A stretch of DNA of 64,000 nt from Blastococcus sp. DSM 46786 (GCF_900109665.1 NZ_FOAO01000001.1:124001-188000), one strand, 5' to 3'; shown: positions 23,442-32,485, numbered from the stretch's first letter. Numbers and translations: made by a program. The notes: generated from the letters alone by a model not told the origin.

Positions 23442-26400
23442 CCGGTCACCTGCCGGCCGGGCTCCTGCAGCGGGCAGCTGCGCCGCGCCGGGCAGCGCGA
23501 GCAGTGGCTGCCGGTGCGCACCTCGAACGTCCCCGCGCCCATGCCGGCGCCCACCTCCGCGACGAGCTCCCCGGCCCACGTGCTCTCCAGCGGCACGTCG
23601 GCGGGCAGCGGCTCCTGGTGCTGCTCCTTGGCCTTGGCGCCGGTGCCCACCTGCAGCAGCGCCGCCCCGCCGGGAACGGTGCCGTGCTGCTCGAAGGCGC
23701 CGGCCGCGACCGCGACCTGGTAGGCGGCGAGCTGCCCGTGCTCCTCGGTGTTCTTGGCCGCGGTCTTCCCCGTCTTGAGGTCGACGACGACGAGGCGCCC
23801 CTCCGCGTCCTGTTCGAGCCGGTCGACCTGGCCGCGGATGCGGGCCCGCCCCACGACGACGTCGAAGTCCACCTCCGCGCCGACGAGCTCGCGCGGGTTG
23901 GCGGCGTGCCAGCGCAGGAAGCGGTCGAGCATGTCGTGGGCCTGCACCCGCTGCCGCTGGTCGGCCCAGCCCGGACCGAGGTCGAGCTGGTCGAGCTCGG
24001 CGTCGAGCACGGGGCGGGCGTCGCTCGCGGGCAGCCCGTCGGCCACCTGCTGGGCGACCGCGTGGACCGCCGAACCCACGGTGCGGGTCGCATCGGGCGA
24101 GGCCTCGGCACCGACCGCGCCGAGCACCCACCGCAGCGGACAGCGCTGGAAGGTCTCGATGGCCGACGGGCGCACGCGCACCGGCAGCTCCTCGTCGACC
24201 AGCGGGGCGTCGTCCGACAGCGGCGCGAGCCCCCACCAGCGCGCGGGCGCCGCACCAGGCACGCCCTCGTCGGCCAGCCGGCGCAGCAGGGCCGCGGCGG
24301 CGGAGCGCCGGGCCGGCGCTGTGTGCGGGTCGGTGACCGCGCGGCGCAGCTCGGCGACCAGCGCGGGCAGGGTGAGCGCGCGGGGCAGCTCGGTGAGCGG
24401 CCGGCCGTCGGGCGGCGGCGGGGACACCAGGTCGAGGAAGCGGGACGCGCTCGCGCCGGCGTCGGCGCCGTCGAGGGCGCCCTCCACGGCGGTGACCACC
24501 AGACGCCGCCGGGCCCGGGTGCAGGCGACGTAGAACAGCCGCCGCTCCTCGGCCAGCGCCAGGGTGCGGCGGTCGGTGCGGGCGCCGTCGATGCCGGCCG
24601 CCTTCTCGACGAGCACCTCGGCGCCCAGCAGCGAGGCGCGCTCGCGCAGGTCCGGCCACAGGCCCTCCTGCGCGCCCGAGACGCAGACCAGGTCCCACTC
24701 CAGCCCCTTGGCGGCGTGCGCGGTCAGCAACCGGACCGTCTCGCCGGCGACCGCCCGGGCCGCGCCGGTGTCACCGGGCAGCTCCTGGGCGGAGAGGTGC
24801 TCGACGAACGCCCGGACGTCGGCCGACGGCAGCCGGTCGACGAAGCCGGCGGCGGCGTCGAACAGGGCGACGACCGCGTCGAGGTCGCGGTCGGCCACCG
24901 CACCGGAGGGACCGCCGGCGGCGCTCGACCGGGCCCACCTCGTCGCGAGGCCGCTGCGCTGCCACATCGCCCACAGCACGTCCTCGGCGGTGCCGTCGTC
25001 GGCGAGCGCGAACCGGCCGGCGTCCAGCACCGCGGCGACCCGGGTGGCCGGGCGGGCGAGGTGCTCAGGCAGCGCCTCCAGCAGGGCCGGGTCGGTGAGC
25101 GCGGCGGCCAGCGGCGCGCCGCGCTCGGCGGCGTCGATCCCCTGCTTGGCCAGCGCGATGCGGACGGCACGGCGGAGCCGGCGGAGGTCGAGCACGGTCG
25201 CCCCGCCCAGGGCCGAGGAGAGCAGCGCCTCGGCGCCCGGCTCGTCCAGGCCCGCGGGTTCCCCACCCGGGCCGGGCAGCAGCGCGGACAGCGCGCGCAG
25301 GAACGGGGCGACGGCGGGCTGGGCGGCCAGCGGCAGTTCGTCGGTCGAGACGGCGACCGGCACCCCGGCCGAGGCCAGGGCCCGCCGGAACGGGCCGAGC
25401 ACCGCCGCGGTGCGCACGACCACGGCCATGCCCGACCACGGCACGCCGTCGAGCAGGTGCGCCCGGCGCAGCACGTCGGCGACGTAGACGGCCTCGACCG
25501 CGGTCGAGCCGAAGACATGCACCTCCGCCTCCCCCGGCGGCGTGCCCTCCCCCGCGGCCAGGCGGCGGTGCTCCCACGGGCCGGGCAGGCCCTCGGCCAC
25601 CTGCCGGCTGATGCGGAGCAGCTCGGCGCCCGAGCGGCGGCACACCCCGAGGGAGACCCGCGCTGCGGACCGCCCGCCGGTGTGCCGGAAGCGCTCGGGG
25701 AATTCGACGATGCCCCGCGGCTCGGCGCCGCGGAAGGCGTAGATGGACTGGTCGGGGTCACCGACGGCGACCAGGTTGCCCCCGCCCCCGGCGAGCAGCT
25801 CGAGGAGCTCCACCTGCGCGGGGTCGGTGTCCTGGTACTCGTCGACGAACAGCCAGCGGGCGCGCTCGCGCTCCTGGCGGAGCAGCTCCGGGTCTTCGGT
25901 CAGCTCGAGGATCGCCTGGCGGACCAGCTCCGCGGGGTCGTAACCGGAGGCGTCACCGCGGGAGGCGACCCAAAAGTCGCTGACGTTCTCGTACTGCTGC
26001 TGGAACGCCGCGGCGTGCACCCAGTGCTCGTTGCCGGTCTCCCGGCCCCAGGCGGCCAGCCGCTCGGCGTCGACGCCCCGCTCGGTCGCCCGCAGCAGCA
26101 GCTCGCGCAGCTCTGCCCGGAAGCCCTCCGTGCCCAGCGCCGGCGCCAGGTCCTCGGGCCAGCGGACGGTGCCCACCCCTTCGGCGTCGCCCCGCAGCAG
26201 CTCGGCGACGACGGCGTCCTGCTCGGCGGAGGTGAGCAGCCGGGGCGGCGGGTCACCCCGCAGCACGGCGGCCCGGCGGAGGACGCCGTAGGCGTAGGAG
26301 TGGAAGGTGCGCGCCAGCGGCTCGCGGATGGTGCGGGCGACCCGGGAGGTGATGCGGGTTCGCAGCTCGGCGGCGGCCTTGCGGCTGAAGGTCAGGACGA

Positions 26401-26620
26401 GGATCTGCTCGGGGTCGACGCCGGCGTCGATGCGCGTGGCGACGGCTTCGACGATCGTCGTCGTCTTGCCCGTGCCGGGACCGGCCAGCACGAGCAGCGG
26501 CCCGCCGGGGTGGTCGACGACGGCCTGCTGCGTCGGGTCGAGCTCCGGCGCACTGCTGCGCGGCGGCTCCCCCGGCAGCAACCGGTAGACCGGACCACCC
26601 TCACCCCTGCGCTGCGCCAC
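23438..26620 (-). CDS. adnA: AdnA helicase-nuclease subunit
   Basis: A 1060-residue partner of AdnB. Walker A AGPGTGKT is at ~46-53, VDEYQD near 265, SIYAFRGAE, and CTRARRR later. The nuclease domain has GQVDRLEQ and VVDLKTGKTA. Four cysteines, one in FQRCPLRWV and three in the C-terminal GSHCSRCPARRSCP, match the iron-sulfur arrangement of AddB-type nucleases. Together with AdnB it forms the mycobacterial-type end-resection enzyme (Rv3202c/Rv3201c). The GTG at 26620 is the only in-frame start nearby and has weak ribosome binding. It leads a two-gene operon. Confidence 0.9.
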   Translation of the reverse strand: MAQRRGEGGPVYRLLPGEPPRSSAPELDPTQQAVVDHPGGPLLVLAGPGTGKTTTIVEAVATRIDAGVDPEQILVLTFSRKAAAELRTRITSRVARTIREPLARTFHSYAYGVLRRAAVLRGDPPPRLLTSAEQDAVVAELLRGDAEGVGTVRWPEDLAPALGTEGFRAELRELLLRATERGVDAERLAAWGRETGNEHWVHAAAFQQQYENVSDFWVASRGDASGYDPAELVRQAILELTEDPELLRQERERARWLFVDEYQDTDPAQVELLELLAGGGGNLVAVGDPDQSIYAFRGAEPRGIVEFPERFRHTGGRSAARVSLGVCRRSGAELLRISRQVAEGLPGPWEHRRLAAGEGTPPGEAEVHVFGSTAVEAVYVADVLRRAHLLDGVPWSGMAVVVRTAAVLGPFRRALASAGVPVAVSTDELPLAAQPAVAPFLRALSALLPGPGGEPAGLDEPGAEALLSSALGGATVLDLRRLRRAVRIALAKQGIDAAERGAPLAAALTDPALLEALPEHLARPATRVAAVLDAGRFALADDGTAEDVLWAMWQRSGLATRWARSSAAGGPSGAVADRDLDAVVALFDAAAGFVDRLPSADVRAFVEHLSAQELPGDTGAARAVAGETVRLLTAHAAKGLEWDLVCVSGAQEGLWPDLRERASLLGAEVLVEKAAGIDGARTDRRTLALAEERRLFYVACTRARRRLVVTAVEGALDGADAGASASRFLDLVSPPPPDGRPLTELPRALTLPALVAELRRAVTDPHTAPARRSAAAALLRRLADEGVPGAAPARWWGLAPLSDDAPLVDEELPVRVRPSAIETFQRCPLRWVLGAVGAEASPDATRTVGSAVHAVAQQVADGLPASDARPVLDAELDQLDLGPGWADQRQRVQAHDMLDRFLRWHAANPRELVGAEVDFDVVVGRARIRGQVDRLEQDAEGRLVVVDLKTGKTAAKNTEEHGQLAAYQVAVAAGAFEQHGTVPGGAALLQVGTGAKAKEQHQEPLPADVPLESTWAGELVAEVGAGMGAGTFEVRTGSHCSRCPARRSCPLQEPGRQVTG

Positions 26621-26683
26621 CCCTCGATGGAAGCACGGGGGTACGACGATCCCGCGACGGACGGGGCGGGTGGAGCGGGCGGA

Positions 26684-26845
26684 TCAGGCCAGGGAGTCCA
26701 GCAGCGACTGCTCGAGCATCAGGTCGGCCGCGGTGGTCAGCCAGCCGGCCACCAGGAGCAGCGGCCAGGCCCGCTCCTCGTCCAGCGACGCGGTCCCTGC
26801 AGCCAGCCCGGCCTGGGCCACTGCCCGGCACGCCATCGTGTTCAT
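26684..26845 (-). CDS. Small hypothetical protein
   Basis: A 53-residue ORF (NTMACRAVAQAGLAAGTASL, then WPLLLVAGWLTTAADLMLEQ) with a moderately hydrophobic middle. The ATG follows ACCAGGGC, a weak ribosome binding site. It fills the gap between the adnA and GT51 genes on the same strand. It is too short to be sure; codon use fits a gene, but no family is recognised. Confidence 0.45.
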   Translation of the reverse strand: MNTMACRAVAQAGLAAGTASLDEERAWPLLLVAGWLTTAADLMLEQSLLDSLA

Positions 26846-26881
26846 GCCCTGGTGTTCGGCACACCCGGCCCGGAACTGGAG

Positions 26882-27652
26882 TCATCCGCCTGTGAGATGC
26901 CACGGCTCGGCGGCGATCCCGTCGGCCTCCGCCCGGGAGAGGGTCCCCACGGCCACCAGCCGGTCGAGCACGTGCGCCTGCCGCGCGGCCGCCCGCTCCG
27001 GGTGCACGAACGGGTCGTAGGCGCTGGGCGCCTGCACGAGCCCGACGAGCACGGTGGCCTGCGCCCAGTCCAGCTCGTCGGGGGCCAGCCCGAAGTAGCC
27101 CTCGGCCGCCGCCTGCACCCCGTAGAAGCCGTGGCCGAAGTACACCGCGTCCAGGTACATGCGCAGGAGCTGCTCATCGCGCCACGCCCGGTCGAGCTTG
27201 ACGGCCAGCACCACGGAACGGGCCCGGGCGCCGGCGTCGGTCGCGCCGTCCTCGTAGAGGACCCGGGCCAGCTGGTGCTGGACCGTCGAACCCCCCAGGT
27301 CCCGGCCGAGGACCACCCCGAGCGGCGCCCGGAGCGCGCCGCGCCAGTCGATGCCCGGGTGGGAACCGAAACGGCTGTCCTCGGTCGCCAGCAGAGCCGC
27401 GGCGATCCGCTGCGGCACCTCCCCGGTCGACGGCGTGCCACCGAACGCGTCCAGGCGGGCGGCCACCCGCTGCTCGGCGTCGGCCACCCCGGGGGTCACC
27501 GCCCAGCCGACGGCGAACGACCCGAGCAGCAGGACGAGCAGGCCGCCCAGCAGCCGGAGGCCGGCCCGCCGGAGGCGGGCACCGCGCGACCGGCGGGGCC
27601 GGGACGCGACCGGAGCGGGAGGCACGGGCTGCTGCCGGGGATGCGGGGTCAC
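26882..27652 (-). CDS. Monofunctional glycosyltransferase-51 (peptidoglycan transglycosylase-like)
   Basis: A 256-residue protein with one N-terminal transmembrane helix (LRLLGGLLVLLLGSFAVGWAV, ~31-51) after an arginine-rich start, then a GT51 domain. LLATEDSRFGSHPGIDW (~89-105) contains the catalytic glutamate motif EDxxFxxHxG, GGSTVQHQLAR (~118) is the second motif, and YLDAVYFGHGFYGVQAAAEGYFG the third. No transpeptidase domain follows, so it should polymerise glycan strands alone or assist class A penicillin-binding proteins. GTG start; overlaps nothing. Confidence 0.8.
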   Translation of the reverse strand: MTPHPRQQPVPPAPVASRPRRSRGARLRRAGLRLLGGLLVLLLGSFAVGWAVTPGVADAEQRVAARLDAFGGTPSTGEVPQRIAAALLATEDSRFGSHPGIDWRGALRAPLGVVLGRDLGGSTVQHQLARVLYEDGATDAGARARSVVLAVKLDRAWRDEQLLRMYLDAVYFGHGFYGVQAAAEGYFGLAPDELDWAQATVLVGLVQAPSAYDPFVHPERAAARQAHVLDRLVAVGTLSRAEADGIAAEPWHLTGG

Positions 27653-27724
27653 CGGGTCAGCTCACCGTGCGGCACGGTCCGCGCGCATCGCCCTGCGGGG
27701 CGATCGGCAGCCCGGCCGTGATCA

Positions 27725-28051
27725 TCACGCAGGAGGACGGCGCCGCACGGGCGTCGCCCGGTCGGGCCAGCCGACGGCCGCCAGGTCCACCTTCCCGTTC
27801 CGCGCCGGCACCCCCTCGGCGGCGAGCAGCTCCAGCTGGCGGGCGCGCACCGGTTCGGCGGCCGAGCCGTCGGCGCGGACGACGCGGTGCCAGGGCACCG
27901 CCGCGCCGCCCTGCGCCAGCGCCCGGGCCACTCGGCGGGGCCCGACACCCACCAGCTCGCCGATCGCCCCGTAGCTGCTGACCCGGCCGGCCGGGATCCG
28001 CTCGACGACGTCGAACACCGCCTCGTCGACGTCCCTCGGGTCGGGGGGCAC
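27725..28051 (-). CDS. Alkyltransferase-like protein (Atl-type)
   Basis: A 108-residue protein with the O6-alkylguanine-DNA alkyltransferase DNA-binding fold: VSSYGAIGELVGVGPRRVARAL is the recognition region and VPWHRVV has tryptophan in place of the catalytic cysteine of PCHRV. Alkyltransferase-like proteins bind alkylated DNA and hand it to nucleotide excision repair instead of repairing it directly. GTG start at 28051. It sits in the same order as Rv3204 near moeZ in M. tuberculosis. Confidence 0.85.
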   Translation of the reverse strand: MPPDPRDVDEAVFDVVERIPAGRVSSYGAIGELVGVGPRRVARALAQGGAAVPWHRVVRADGSAAEPVRARQLELLAAEGVPARNGKVDLAAVGWPDRATPVRRRPPA

Positions 28052-28131
28052 GCCCCGATCATGGCAAGCGATGTCCCCCGACCGGACATCCGAAGCCGTG
28101 AGATGTCCGCCCAGGGGTCACCGCCCGCCCG

Positions 28132-28261
28132 CCGCTCAGCCCCGGCGACCGCAGCTCAGCCGCACCCGCCCGCCGCTCAGCCCCGGCGGCCGCAGCTCAG
28201 CCGCACCCGCCCGCCGCTCAGCCCCGGCGGCCGCAGCTCAGCCGCACCCGCCCGCCGCTCA
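28132..28261. repeat. 41-bp tandem array, four copies
   Basis: Copies begin at 28132, 28173, 28214 and 28255 with a 41-base period, differing at one or two positions. The last copy runs into the stop end of the TIGR03086 gene, and each unit contains a copy of that stop region (reverse strand CGGGGCTGA). The array looks like amplification of the gene terminus. There are no unique spacers. Confidence 0.85.
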
Positions 28262-28843
28262 GCCCCGGCGGCCGAACCGGGCCAGCAGCCGGCTCTGCGG
28301 GTCCGCGGAGGGCGGCACGTCCAGCGGCGGGTCGAAGAGCCCGGGCACGCCGCCGCCGGGGAGCCGCTCGGCGTAGACGAGCGCGGCGGTCACCAGCTCA
28401 CCGTCCAGCTCGGTGTCCCCGCCGGTGGCGCGGGCCAGGTCCCAGGCGTGCACGGTGAGGTCGGTGGCCATCTCGAAGATGTACTCACCCGCCGGCGTCG
28501 GGCCACGCGAGAGGTGGACCGTGTGCCGCAGGGCGTCGTCCGCGGCGAAGGCGGCCAGCGCGCCGTCGGCCGCGGACTCCCAGCCCAGCAGCGGGTCGTC
28601 GCCCAGCAAGTCGGTCGTGGCGTCGGGGAACCGCCCCTCGATCGCGTCGTACGGCTCCCCGGCGAGCAGCGGCGGCACCCACAGCGCCTCGTTCACCAGG
28701 TGCGCCACCAGGTCGCCCACGGTCCACCCGGGGAGCGACTCGTCCTCCCACTGGTCCGGGGCCACGGCGTCGACCCGGTCGGTGAACTGGTTCTGGGCGC
28801 GCTGGAAGAGCTCCAGGAGCTCGACGGGCGAGAAGTCGGCCAT
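28259..28843 (-). CDS. TIGR03086/mycothiol-type protein (maleylpyruvate isomerase N-terminal fold)
   Basis: A 194-residue DinB-like four-helix protein. The N-terminal QNQFTDRVDAV with WEDESLPGWTVGDLVAHLVNE (~36-56) is the TIGR03086 and mycothiol-dependent isomerase pattern, and the histidine in FEMATDLTVHAWDLARATG (~118) completes the usual metal site. Substrate unknown. The ATG at 28843 is chosen; one codon block upstream (28858) is possible. The stop lies within the last copy of the 41-bp array. Confidence 0.75.
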   Translation of the reverse strand: MADFSPVELLELFQRAQNQFTDRVDAVAPDQWEDESLPGWTVGDLVAHLVNEALWVPPLLAGEPYDAIEGRFPDATTDLLGDDPLLGWESAADGALAAFAADDALRHTVHLSRGPTPAGEYIFEMATDLTVHAWDLARATGGDTELDGELVTAALVYAERLPGGGVPGLFDPPLDVPPSADPQSRLLARFGRRG

Positions 28844-28860
28844 GGCGCCAGTGAACATGC

Positions 28861-28906
28861 CGGGGGCCCGGCCCGCCTCCCCGTGGAGAAGCGGACCGGG
28901 CCCCCG
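28861..28906. terminator. Long hairpin upstream of the TIGR03086 gene
   Basis: Arms 28861-28876 and 28891-28906 pair over 16 bases with one mismatch. It lies between the moeZ stop and the next gene on the same strand, so it probably ends moeZ transcripts. Confidence 0.65.
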
Positions 28907-28920
28907 GAACACGATGGAAC

Positions 28921-29067
28921 GACCCCTGCGCACGGTCCCGGCCCGAGCAGGTGACGTGCTGGAACCGGCCCTGTCGCAGGGACCCGCGCCGAGCAGGTGA
29001 CGTGCTGGAACCGGCCCCGTCCCAGGGCCCCGCGGAGCGTGTCGCGGGGAGGGACGGGGTCCTTTCA
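28921..29067 (-). repeat. R1 repeat anchored at the moeZ stop codon, with a duplicated tail
   Basis: From the moeZ TGA the reverse strand reads AAGGA, CCCCGTCCC, an inner CCCCGCG/CGCGGGG stem, then GGGACGGGG, so the arms pair perfectly over 9 bases (29051-29059 with 29015-29023). The flank CGAGCAGGTGACGTGCTGGAAC is repeated ~46 bases away at 28950 and 28991. It is one of the best-formed R1 copies. Confidence 0.75.
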
Positions 29068-30225
29068 GTACGTGGGCAGCGCCTTGTCGATGCGGGTGGC
29101 CCACGCCGTCACGCCGCCCTGGACGTGCACGGCGTCCTTGAAGCCCGCGTTCTTGATCGCGGCGAGCGCCTCGGCGGACCGGACACCGGTCTTGCAGTGC
29201 AGCACGATCGGCTTGTCCTGCGGCAGCGAGGAGAGCGCCCGGCCGGAGAGGATCTCGTCCTTCGGGATCAGCGTGGCACCCGGGATGGACACGATCTCGT
29301 ACTCGTTGGGCTCCCGGACGTCGATCAGCTCGAAGTCCTTGCCGGCGTCCATCATGTCCTTGAGCTCGTCGACGGTGATCGTCGAGCCGGCGGCCGCCAG
29401 CTGCGCCTCCTCGGAGACGACGCCGCAGAACGCCTCGTAGTCGATGAGGCCGGTGATCGGCTCGCCCTCGGGGTCCTTGCGCACCTTGATCGTGCGGAAG
29501 GTCATCTCCAGGGCGTCGTAGACCATCAGCCGGCCCAGCAGCGTCTCGCCGATGCCGGTGATCAGCTTGACCGCCTCGGTCGCCTGGATGGCGCCGACCG
29601 TCGCGCACAGCACGCCCAGCACGCCGCCCTCGGCGCAGCTCGGGACCATGCCGGGCGGCGGGGGCACCGGGTAGAGGTCGCGGTAGTTGGGGCCGTGCTC
29701 GTGCCAGAACACCGACACCTGGCCGTCGAACCGGTAGATCGAACCCCACACGTACGGCTTGCCCAGCAGCACGCACGCGTCGTTGACCAGGTAACGCGTG
29801 GCGAAGTTGTCGGTGCCGTCGACGATCAGGTCGTACTCACCGAAGATGTCGAGGACGTTGTCGCTGTCCAGCCGCGTCTCGTGCAGGCGGACGTCGATGA
29901 GCGGGTTGATCTCCTTGATGGAGTCGCGCGCGCTCTCGGCCTTGGACCGGCCGACGTCGGACTGCCCGTGGATGATCTGGCGCTGCAGGTTGGACTCGTC
30001 GACGGTGTCGAACTCGACGATGCCCAGGGTCCCGACACCGGCCGCGGCCAGGTACATCAGCACCGGCGAACCGAGGCCGCCGGCGCCGACGGCCAGGACC
30101 TTGGCGTTCTTCAGTCGCTTCTGACCGTCCATGCCGACGTCGGGGATGATCAGGTGGCGGCTGTAGCGGCGGACCTCGTCGATCGACAGGTCGGCGGCGG
30201 GCTCCACCAGCGGTGGCAGGGACAC
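29065..30225 (-). CDS. moeZ: MoeZ, adenylyltransferase/sulfurtransferase for sulfur carrier proteins
   Basis: A 386-residue fusion. Residues ~1-275 are a ThiF/MoeB-type E1 with GAGGLGSPVLMYLAAAGVG (~48-66), TDNFATRYLVND, and the active-site region EGGVLGVLCATVG; residues ~280-386 are a rhodanese with HCKTGVRSAEAL (~354), Cys being the persulfide carrier. MoeZ activates ThiS-like carriers such as CysO and MoaD for cysteine and molybdopterin synthesis. The CxxC zinc site of other MoeB proteins is not seen. GTG start with GAGGAG upstream. Syntenic with Rv3206c. Confidence 0.9.
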   Translation of the reverse strand: MSLPPLVEPAADLSIDEVRRYSRHLIIPDVGMDGQKRLKNAKVLAVGAGGLGSPVLMYLAAAGVGTLGIVEFDTVDESNLQRQIIHGQSDVGRSKAESARDSIKEINPLIDVRLHETRLDSDNVLDIFGEYDLIVDGTDNFATRYLVNDACVLLGKPYVWGSIYRFDGQVSVFWHEHGPNYRDLYPVPPPPGMVPSCAEGGVLGVLCATVGAIQATEAVKLITGIGETLLGRLMVYDALEMTFRTIKVRKDPEGEPITGLIDYEAFCGVVSEEAQLAAAGSTITVDELKDMMDAGKDFELIDVREPNEYEIVSIPGATLIPKDEILSGRALSSLPQDKPIVLHCKTGVRSAEALAAIKNAGFKDAVHVQGGVTAWATRIDKALPTY

Positions 30226-30366
30226 GGATTGCTCCTCGGGTCATCTCGACTGCGGCCCCGGAGGACCAGCGTTCACGCGGAGAACAGCGTGACACGCAGC
30301 GGGATTCCCGCGGTCCTCGGCCGGCTGCCGCGGCGGGACCGACCCGCCGTCCTCCCCCGCCGGAGC

Positions 30367-30402
30367 GCGTCCTCCCTCACCGCAGACCGTGCGGGAGGAC
30401 GC
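30367..30402 (-). terminator. Hairpin downstream of the DUF3152 gene
   Basis: GCGTCCTCCC (30367-30376) pairs perfectly with GGGAGGACGC (30393-30402). It lies 37 bases after the DUF3152 stop and 140 before moeZ, separating the two genes. Confidence 0.6.
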
Positions 30403-30438
30403 TCGATGATCAGGTCACCCGATCCCGGCGGAGGGCGG

Positions 30439-31326
30439 TCAGGGGAAGGGCCAGGCGTTCCTCGCGCACCCCTGCAGGTCCAGGGTCTGCTGCTGCATCA
30501 CCGGAGCGGGCTGACCGGGCCCGGGGCACTGCACGTGGCCGTTGCCGAGCACGTGGCCGACCTCGTGGTTGACCACGTAGCGCCGGTAGGTGGGGATGTC
30601 GCCCTCGTAGTGCGGGACGGCGGTCGCCCACCGGGCCAGGTTGATGACGGCGCGGTCCCCGTAGCGGCACGAGGTGTACCCGCCGGTGCCCACCCCCGGG
30701 CAGTAGATCTCCATGCTGCCGGGGCTCACCAGGCTCACCCGGAAGTCGAACGCCGCCCCCGCGCCCACCCGCTGGAACGACAGCCGCCCGTCGTTGCCCC
30801 AGGACCGGGGGTCGCCGAGCGTCGCCGTCACCGCATCCGCGAACGCCGCGCCGTCCACGCCGACGCCGTCCTCGACCTCGACGATGAACCGCTGCAGCGG
30901 GCCGGTGCCGTGCACCTCGGAGGTGCCGTCGACCAGCGAGAGGCTGCCGGCGCCCTGCTGCACGTACTCCTCCGCCACCGCTTCGGGTGGGGCGGTCTCC
31001 GACGGCCCGGCGTCACCCTCGGCCGGGGCCGTCGGTTCGGTCGCCGGCGGCGGTGCCGCGGCGGTCGTGGCGACCGGGGCGGAGGTGGGGTCCGCGGCGG
31101 CGGTGGTGGGCGTCGCCCCCGGGGGGTGGAGCACCAGGTCGACGAGGACGGCGACGGTGGCCACCGCCAGCACGGGGACCGCGTAGGCGCGCCAGCCGTG
31201 GCGGCGCACGAACCGGCGCAGCCGGCCGCGGGGGCTCCGGTCGTCGCGCCCGGGGCGCGCCGGACCCCGCGGCGAGGGCGGGCGGGGACGTGCCACGGGA
31301 CGGCCGTCGGTCAGACGTCCTCCCAC
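30439..31326 (-). CDS. DUF3152 membrane-anchored metalloprotease-like protein
   Basis: A 295-residue protein. An arginine/proline-rich cytosolic start is followed by one transmembrane helix (YAVPVLAVATVAVLVDLVL, ~48-66), an Ala/Pro/Thr-rich linker and a C-terminal domain with VNHEVGHVLGNGHVQC (~250), an HExxH-like zinc site with the third histidine, and IYCPG earlier. The actinobacterial DUF3152 family is predicted to be a zinc protease outside the cell. The GTG at 31326 has GGAGG at a good distance; a CTG at 31314 has GGAGG too but closer. Matches Rv3207c. Confidence 0.82.
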   Translation of the reverse strand: MGGRLTDGRPVARPRPPSPRGPARPGRDDRSPRGRLRRFVRRHGWRAYAVPVLAVATVAVLVDLVLHPPGATPTTAAADPTSAPVATTAAAPPPATEPTAPAEGDAGPSETAPPEAVAEEYVQQGAGSLSLVDGTSEVHGTGPLQRFIVEVEDGVGVDGAAFADAVTATLGDPRSWGNDGRLSFQRVGAGAAFDFRVSLVSPGSMEIYCPGVGTGGYTSCRYGDRAVINLARWATAVPHYEGDIPTYRRYVVNHEVGHVLGNGHVQCPGPGQPAPVMQQQTLDLQGCARNAWPFP

Positions 31327-31366
31327 CGGTCGCCTCCCCGCTCGCTCGCTCCGTCCCCCGGTGCGC

Positions 31367-32413
31367 TCAGGGTCTCACGCTGCGTGGTCCGTCGGCGACA
31401 GCCGGCGGCTCCGCCACGCCCGGCTCGACGCTTCGGCCCTCGACCATCCCGAGCACCGCCCGCGCCGTCGGCTCCGCGGCCTCGAGCATCGCCACGTGGC
31501 CGACGCCGTCGAGGAGCAGGAGCCGGCCGTCGGGCACGGTCGCGACCAGGCGCGGGGCGAGCGCCGGGTCGACGAGCCGGTCGCGCCCGCCCCAGACGAC
31601 CAGGACCGGCACCCGCAGTCCCCGGGCCGCCCGCCAGGCGTTGGCCGGGCCGAGCCGCAGGTAGGAGGTGATCAGGCCGCGCATGCTGCGGGCCAGGGCC
31701 CGGTCGGCCCACGGCTGCTGGGCCCGCTCGTGCATCTCCTGGACGGCCTGCTCCAGCCGCTCGCGGGGCACGGCACCGGGGTCGCCGAAGCACATCCGCA
31801 CCATCGACCGGACGTTCTCGTCGGGGGTGACGGCGGCCAGCCGGCGCTCGGCCAGCGTCGGGACGCCGGGGACGAGCAGGAGCAGCAGCGCGCGACTGAA
31901 CGCCGGCGGCACCCGGTACACCGGCATGGCCGGGGACACCAGCGTCAGCGTCGCCACGAGGTCCGGGCGCAGGGCGGCGACCAGCAGGCTCACCAGGCCG
32001 CCGAGGGAGTTCCCGACCAGGTGCACCGGGCGCCCCTCGCCCGTCCCCGGCTGGGCGACGACGTGCTCGAGGACGTCGACGACGGCCCGGACGTGGCTGC
32101 GGATGGAGTACCGGCCGCGCGCCGGGGGCCGCGACCGGCCGAACCCGGGCAGGTCGACCGCCCAGCCGTCGAACCGCACCGCGAGCAGCGCGGCGAGGTC
32201 GGTCCAGTTGGTGGAGGCGCCACCGAGGCCGTGCACGTAGAGGGCCCGTTCCCGGGGGTCGTCCGTCGCCGGCCCGTCCTCGACCGGCCCCGTCCACGGA
32301 GTGCGGCGCACGAACACCGCTCCGCCGCGGACCGGCACCTCCTCTCCCGGCCACGGCGGCACGGAGGGGCCCAGCACCGGCAGGGGGGTCGTGGAGAGCT
32401 GGGCCTCGGACAT
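31367..32413 (-). CDS. Alpha/beta hydrolase
   Basis: A 348-residue alpha/beta hydrolase with HGLGGAST (~61) as oxyanion motif, the nucleophile elbow GNSLGG (~133) with serine, the acid region DRLVDPAL (~285) and the catalytic histidine GVGHVAML (~312). Likely an esterase, lipase or peptidase of unknown substrate. ATG start at 32413. It is divergent from the TetR gene, which might control it, as similar hydrolase-TetR pairs are common. Confidence 0.8.
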   Translation of the reverse strand: MSEAQLSTTPLPVLGPSVPPWPGEEVPVRGGAVFVRRTPWTGPVEDGPATDDPRERALYVHGLGGASTNWTDLAALLAVRFDGWAVDLPGFGRSRPPARGRYSIRSHVRAVVDVLEHVVAQPGTGEGRPVHLVGNSLGGLVSLLVAALRPDLVATLTLVSPAMPVYRVPPAFSRALLLLLVPGVPTLAERRLAAVTPDENVRSMVRMCFGDPGAVPRERLEQAVQEMHERAQQPWADRALARSMRGLITSYLRLGPANAWRAARGLRVPVLVVWGGRDRLVDPALAPRLVATVPDGRLLLLDGVGHVAMLEAAEPTARAVLGMVEGRSVEPGVAEPPAVADGPRSVRP

Positions 32414-32469
32414 CGCCGTCGACGGTAACGCTCCGTACCCGTCGGTCGAGCGGAGCCGGGACGCGTCGG

Positions 32470-32475
32470 TAGCAT
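32470..32475 (+). promoter_or_regulatory. -10 box TAGCAT for the TetR gene
   Basis: TAGCAT is 10 bases before the ATG, and the bases between are CCCCCCTGCC, with no ribosome binding site, so a leaderless mRNA is likely. Confidence 0.5.
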
Positions 32476-32485
32476 CCCCCCTGCC

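Noticed and set aside
20121-23723. Very long forward open frame opposite adnB
   Set aside because: It mirrors adnB codons, has low-complexity Gly/Arg/Pro sequence and no domains. High-GC DNA produces such shadow frames.
28132-28261. Possible CRISPR array
   Set aside because: The 41-bp units are adjacent with no unique spacers, and no cas genes are nearby.
31314-31326. CTG at 31314 as start of the DUF3152 gene
   Set aside because: The GTG at 31326 has a better-spaced GGAGG, so CTG is unnecessary here.
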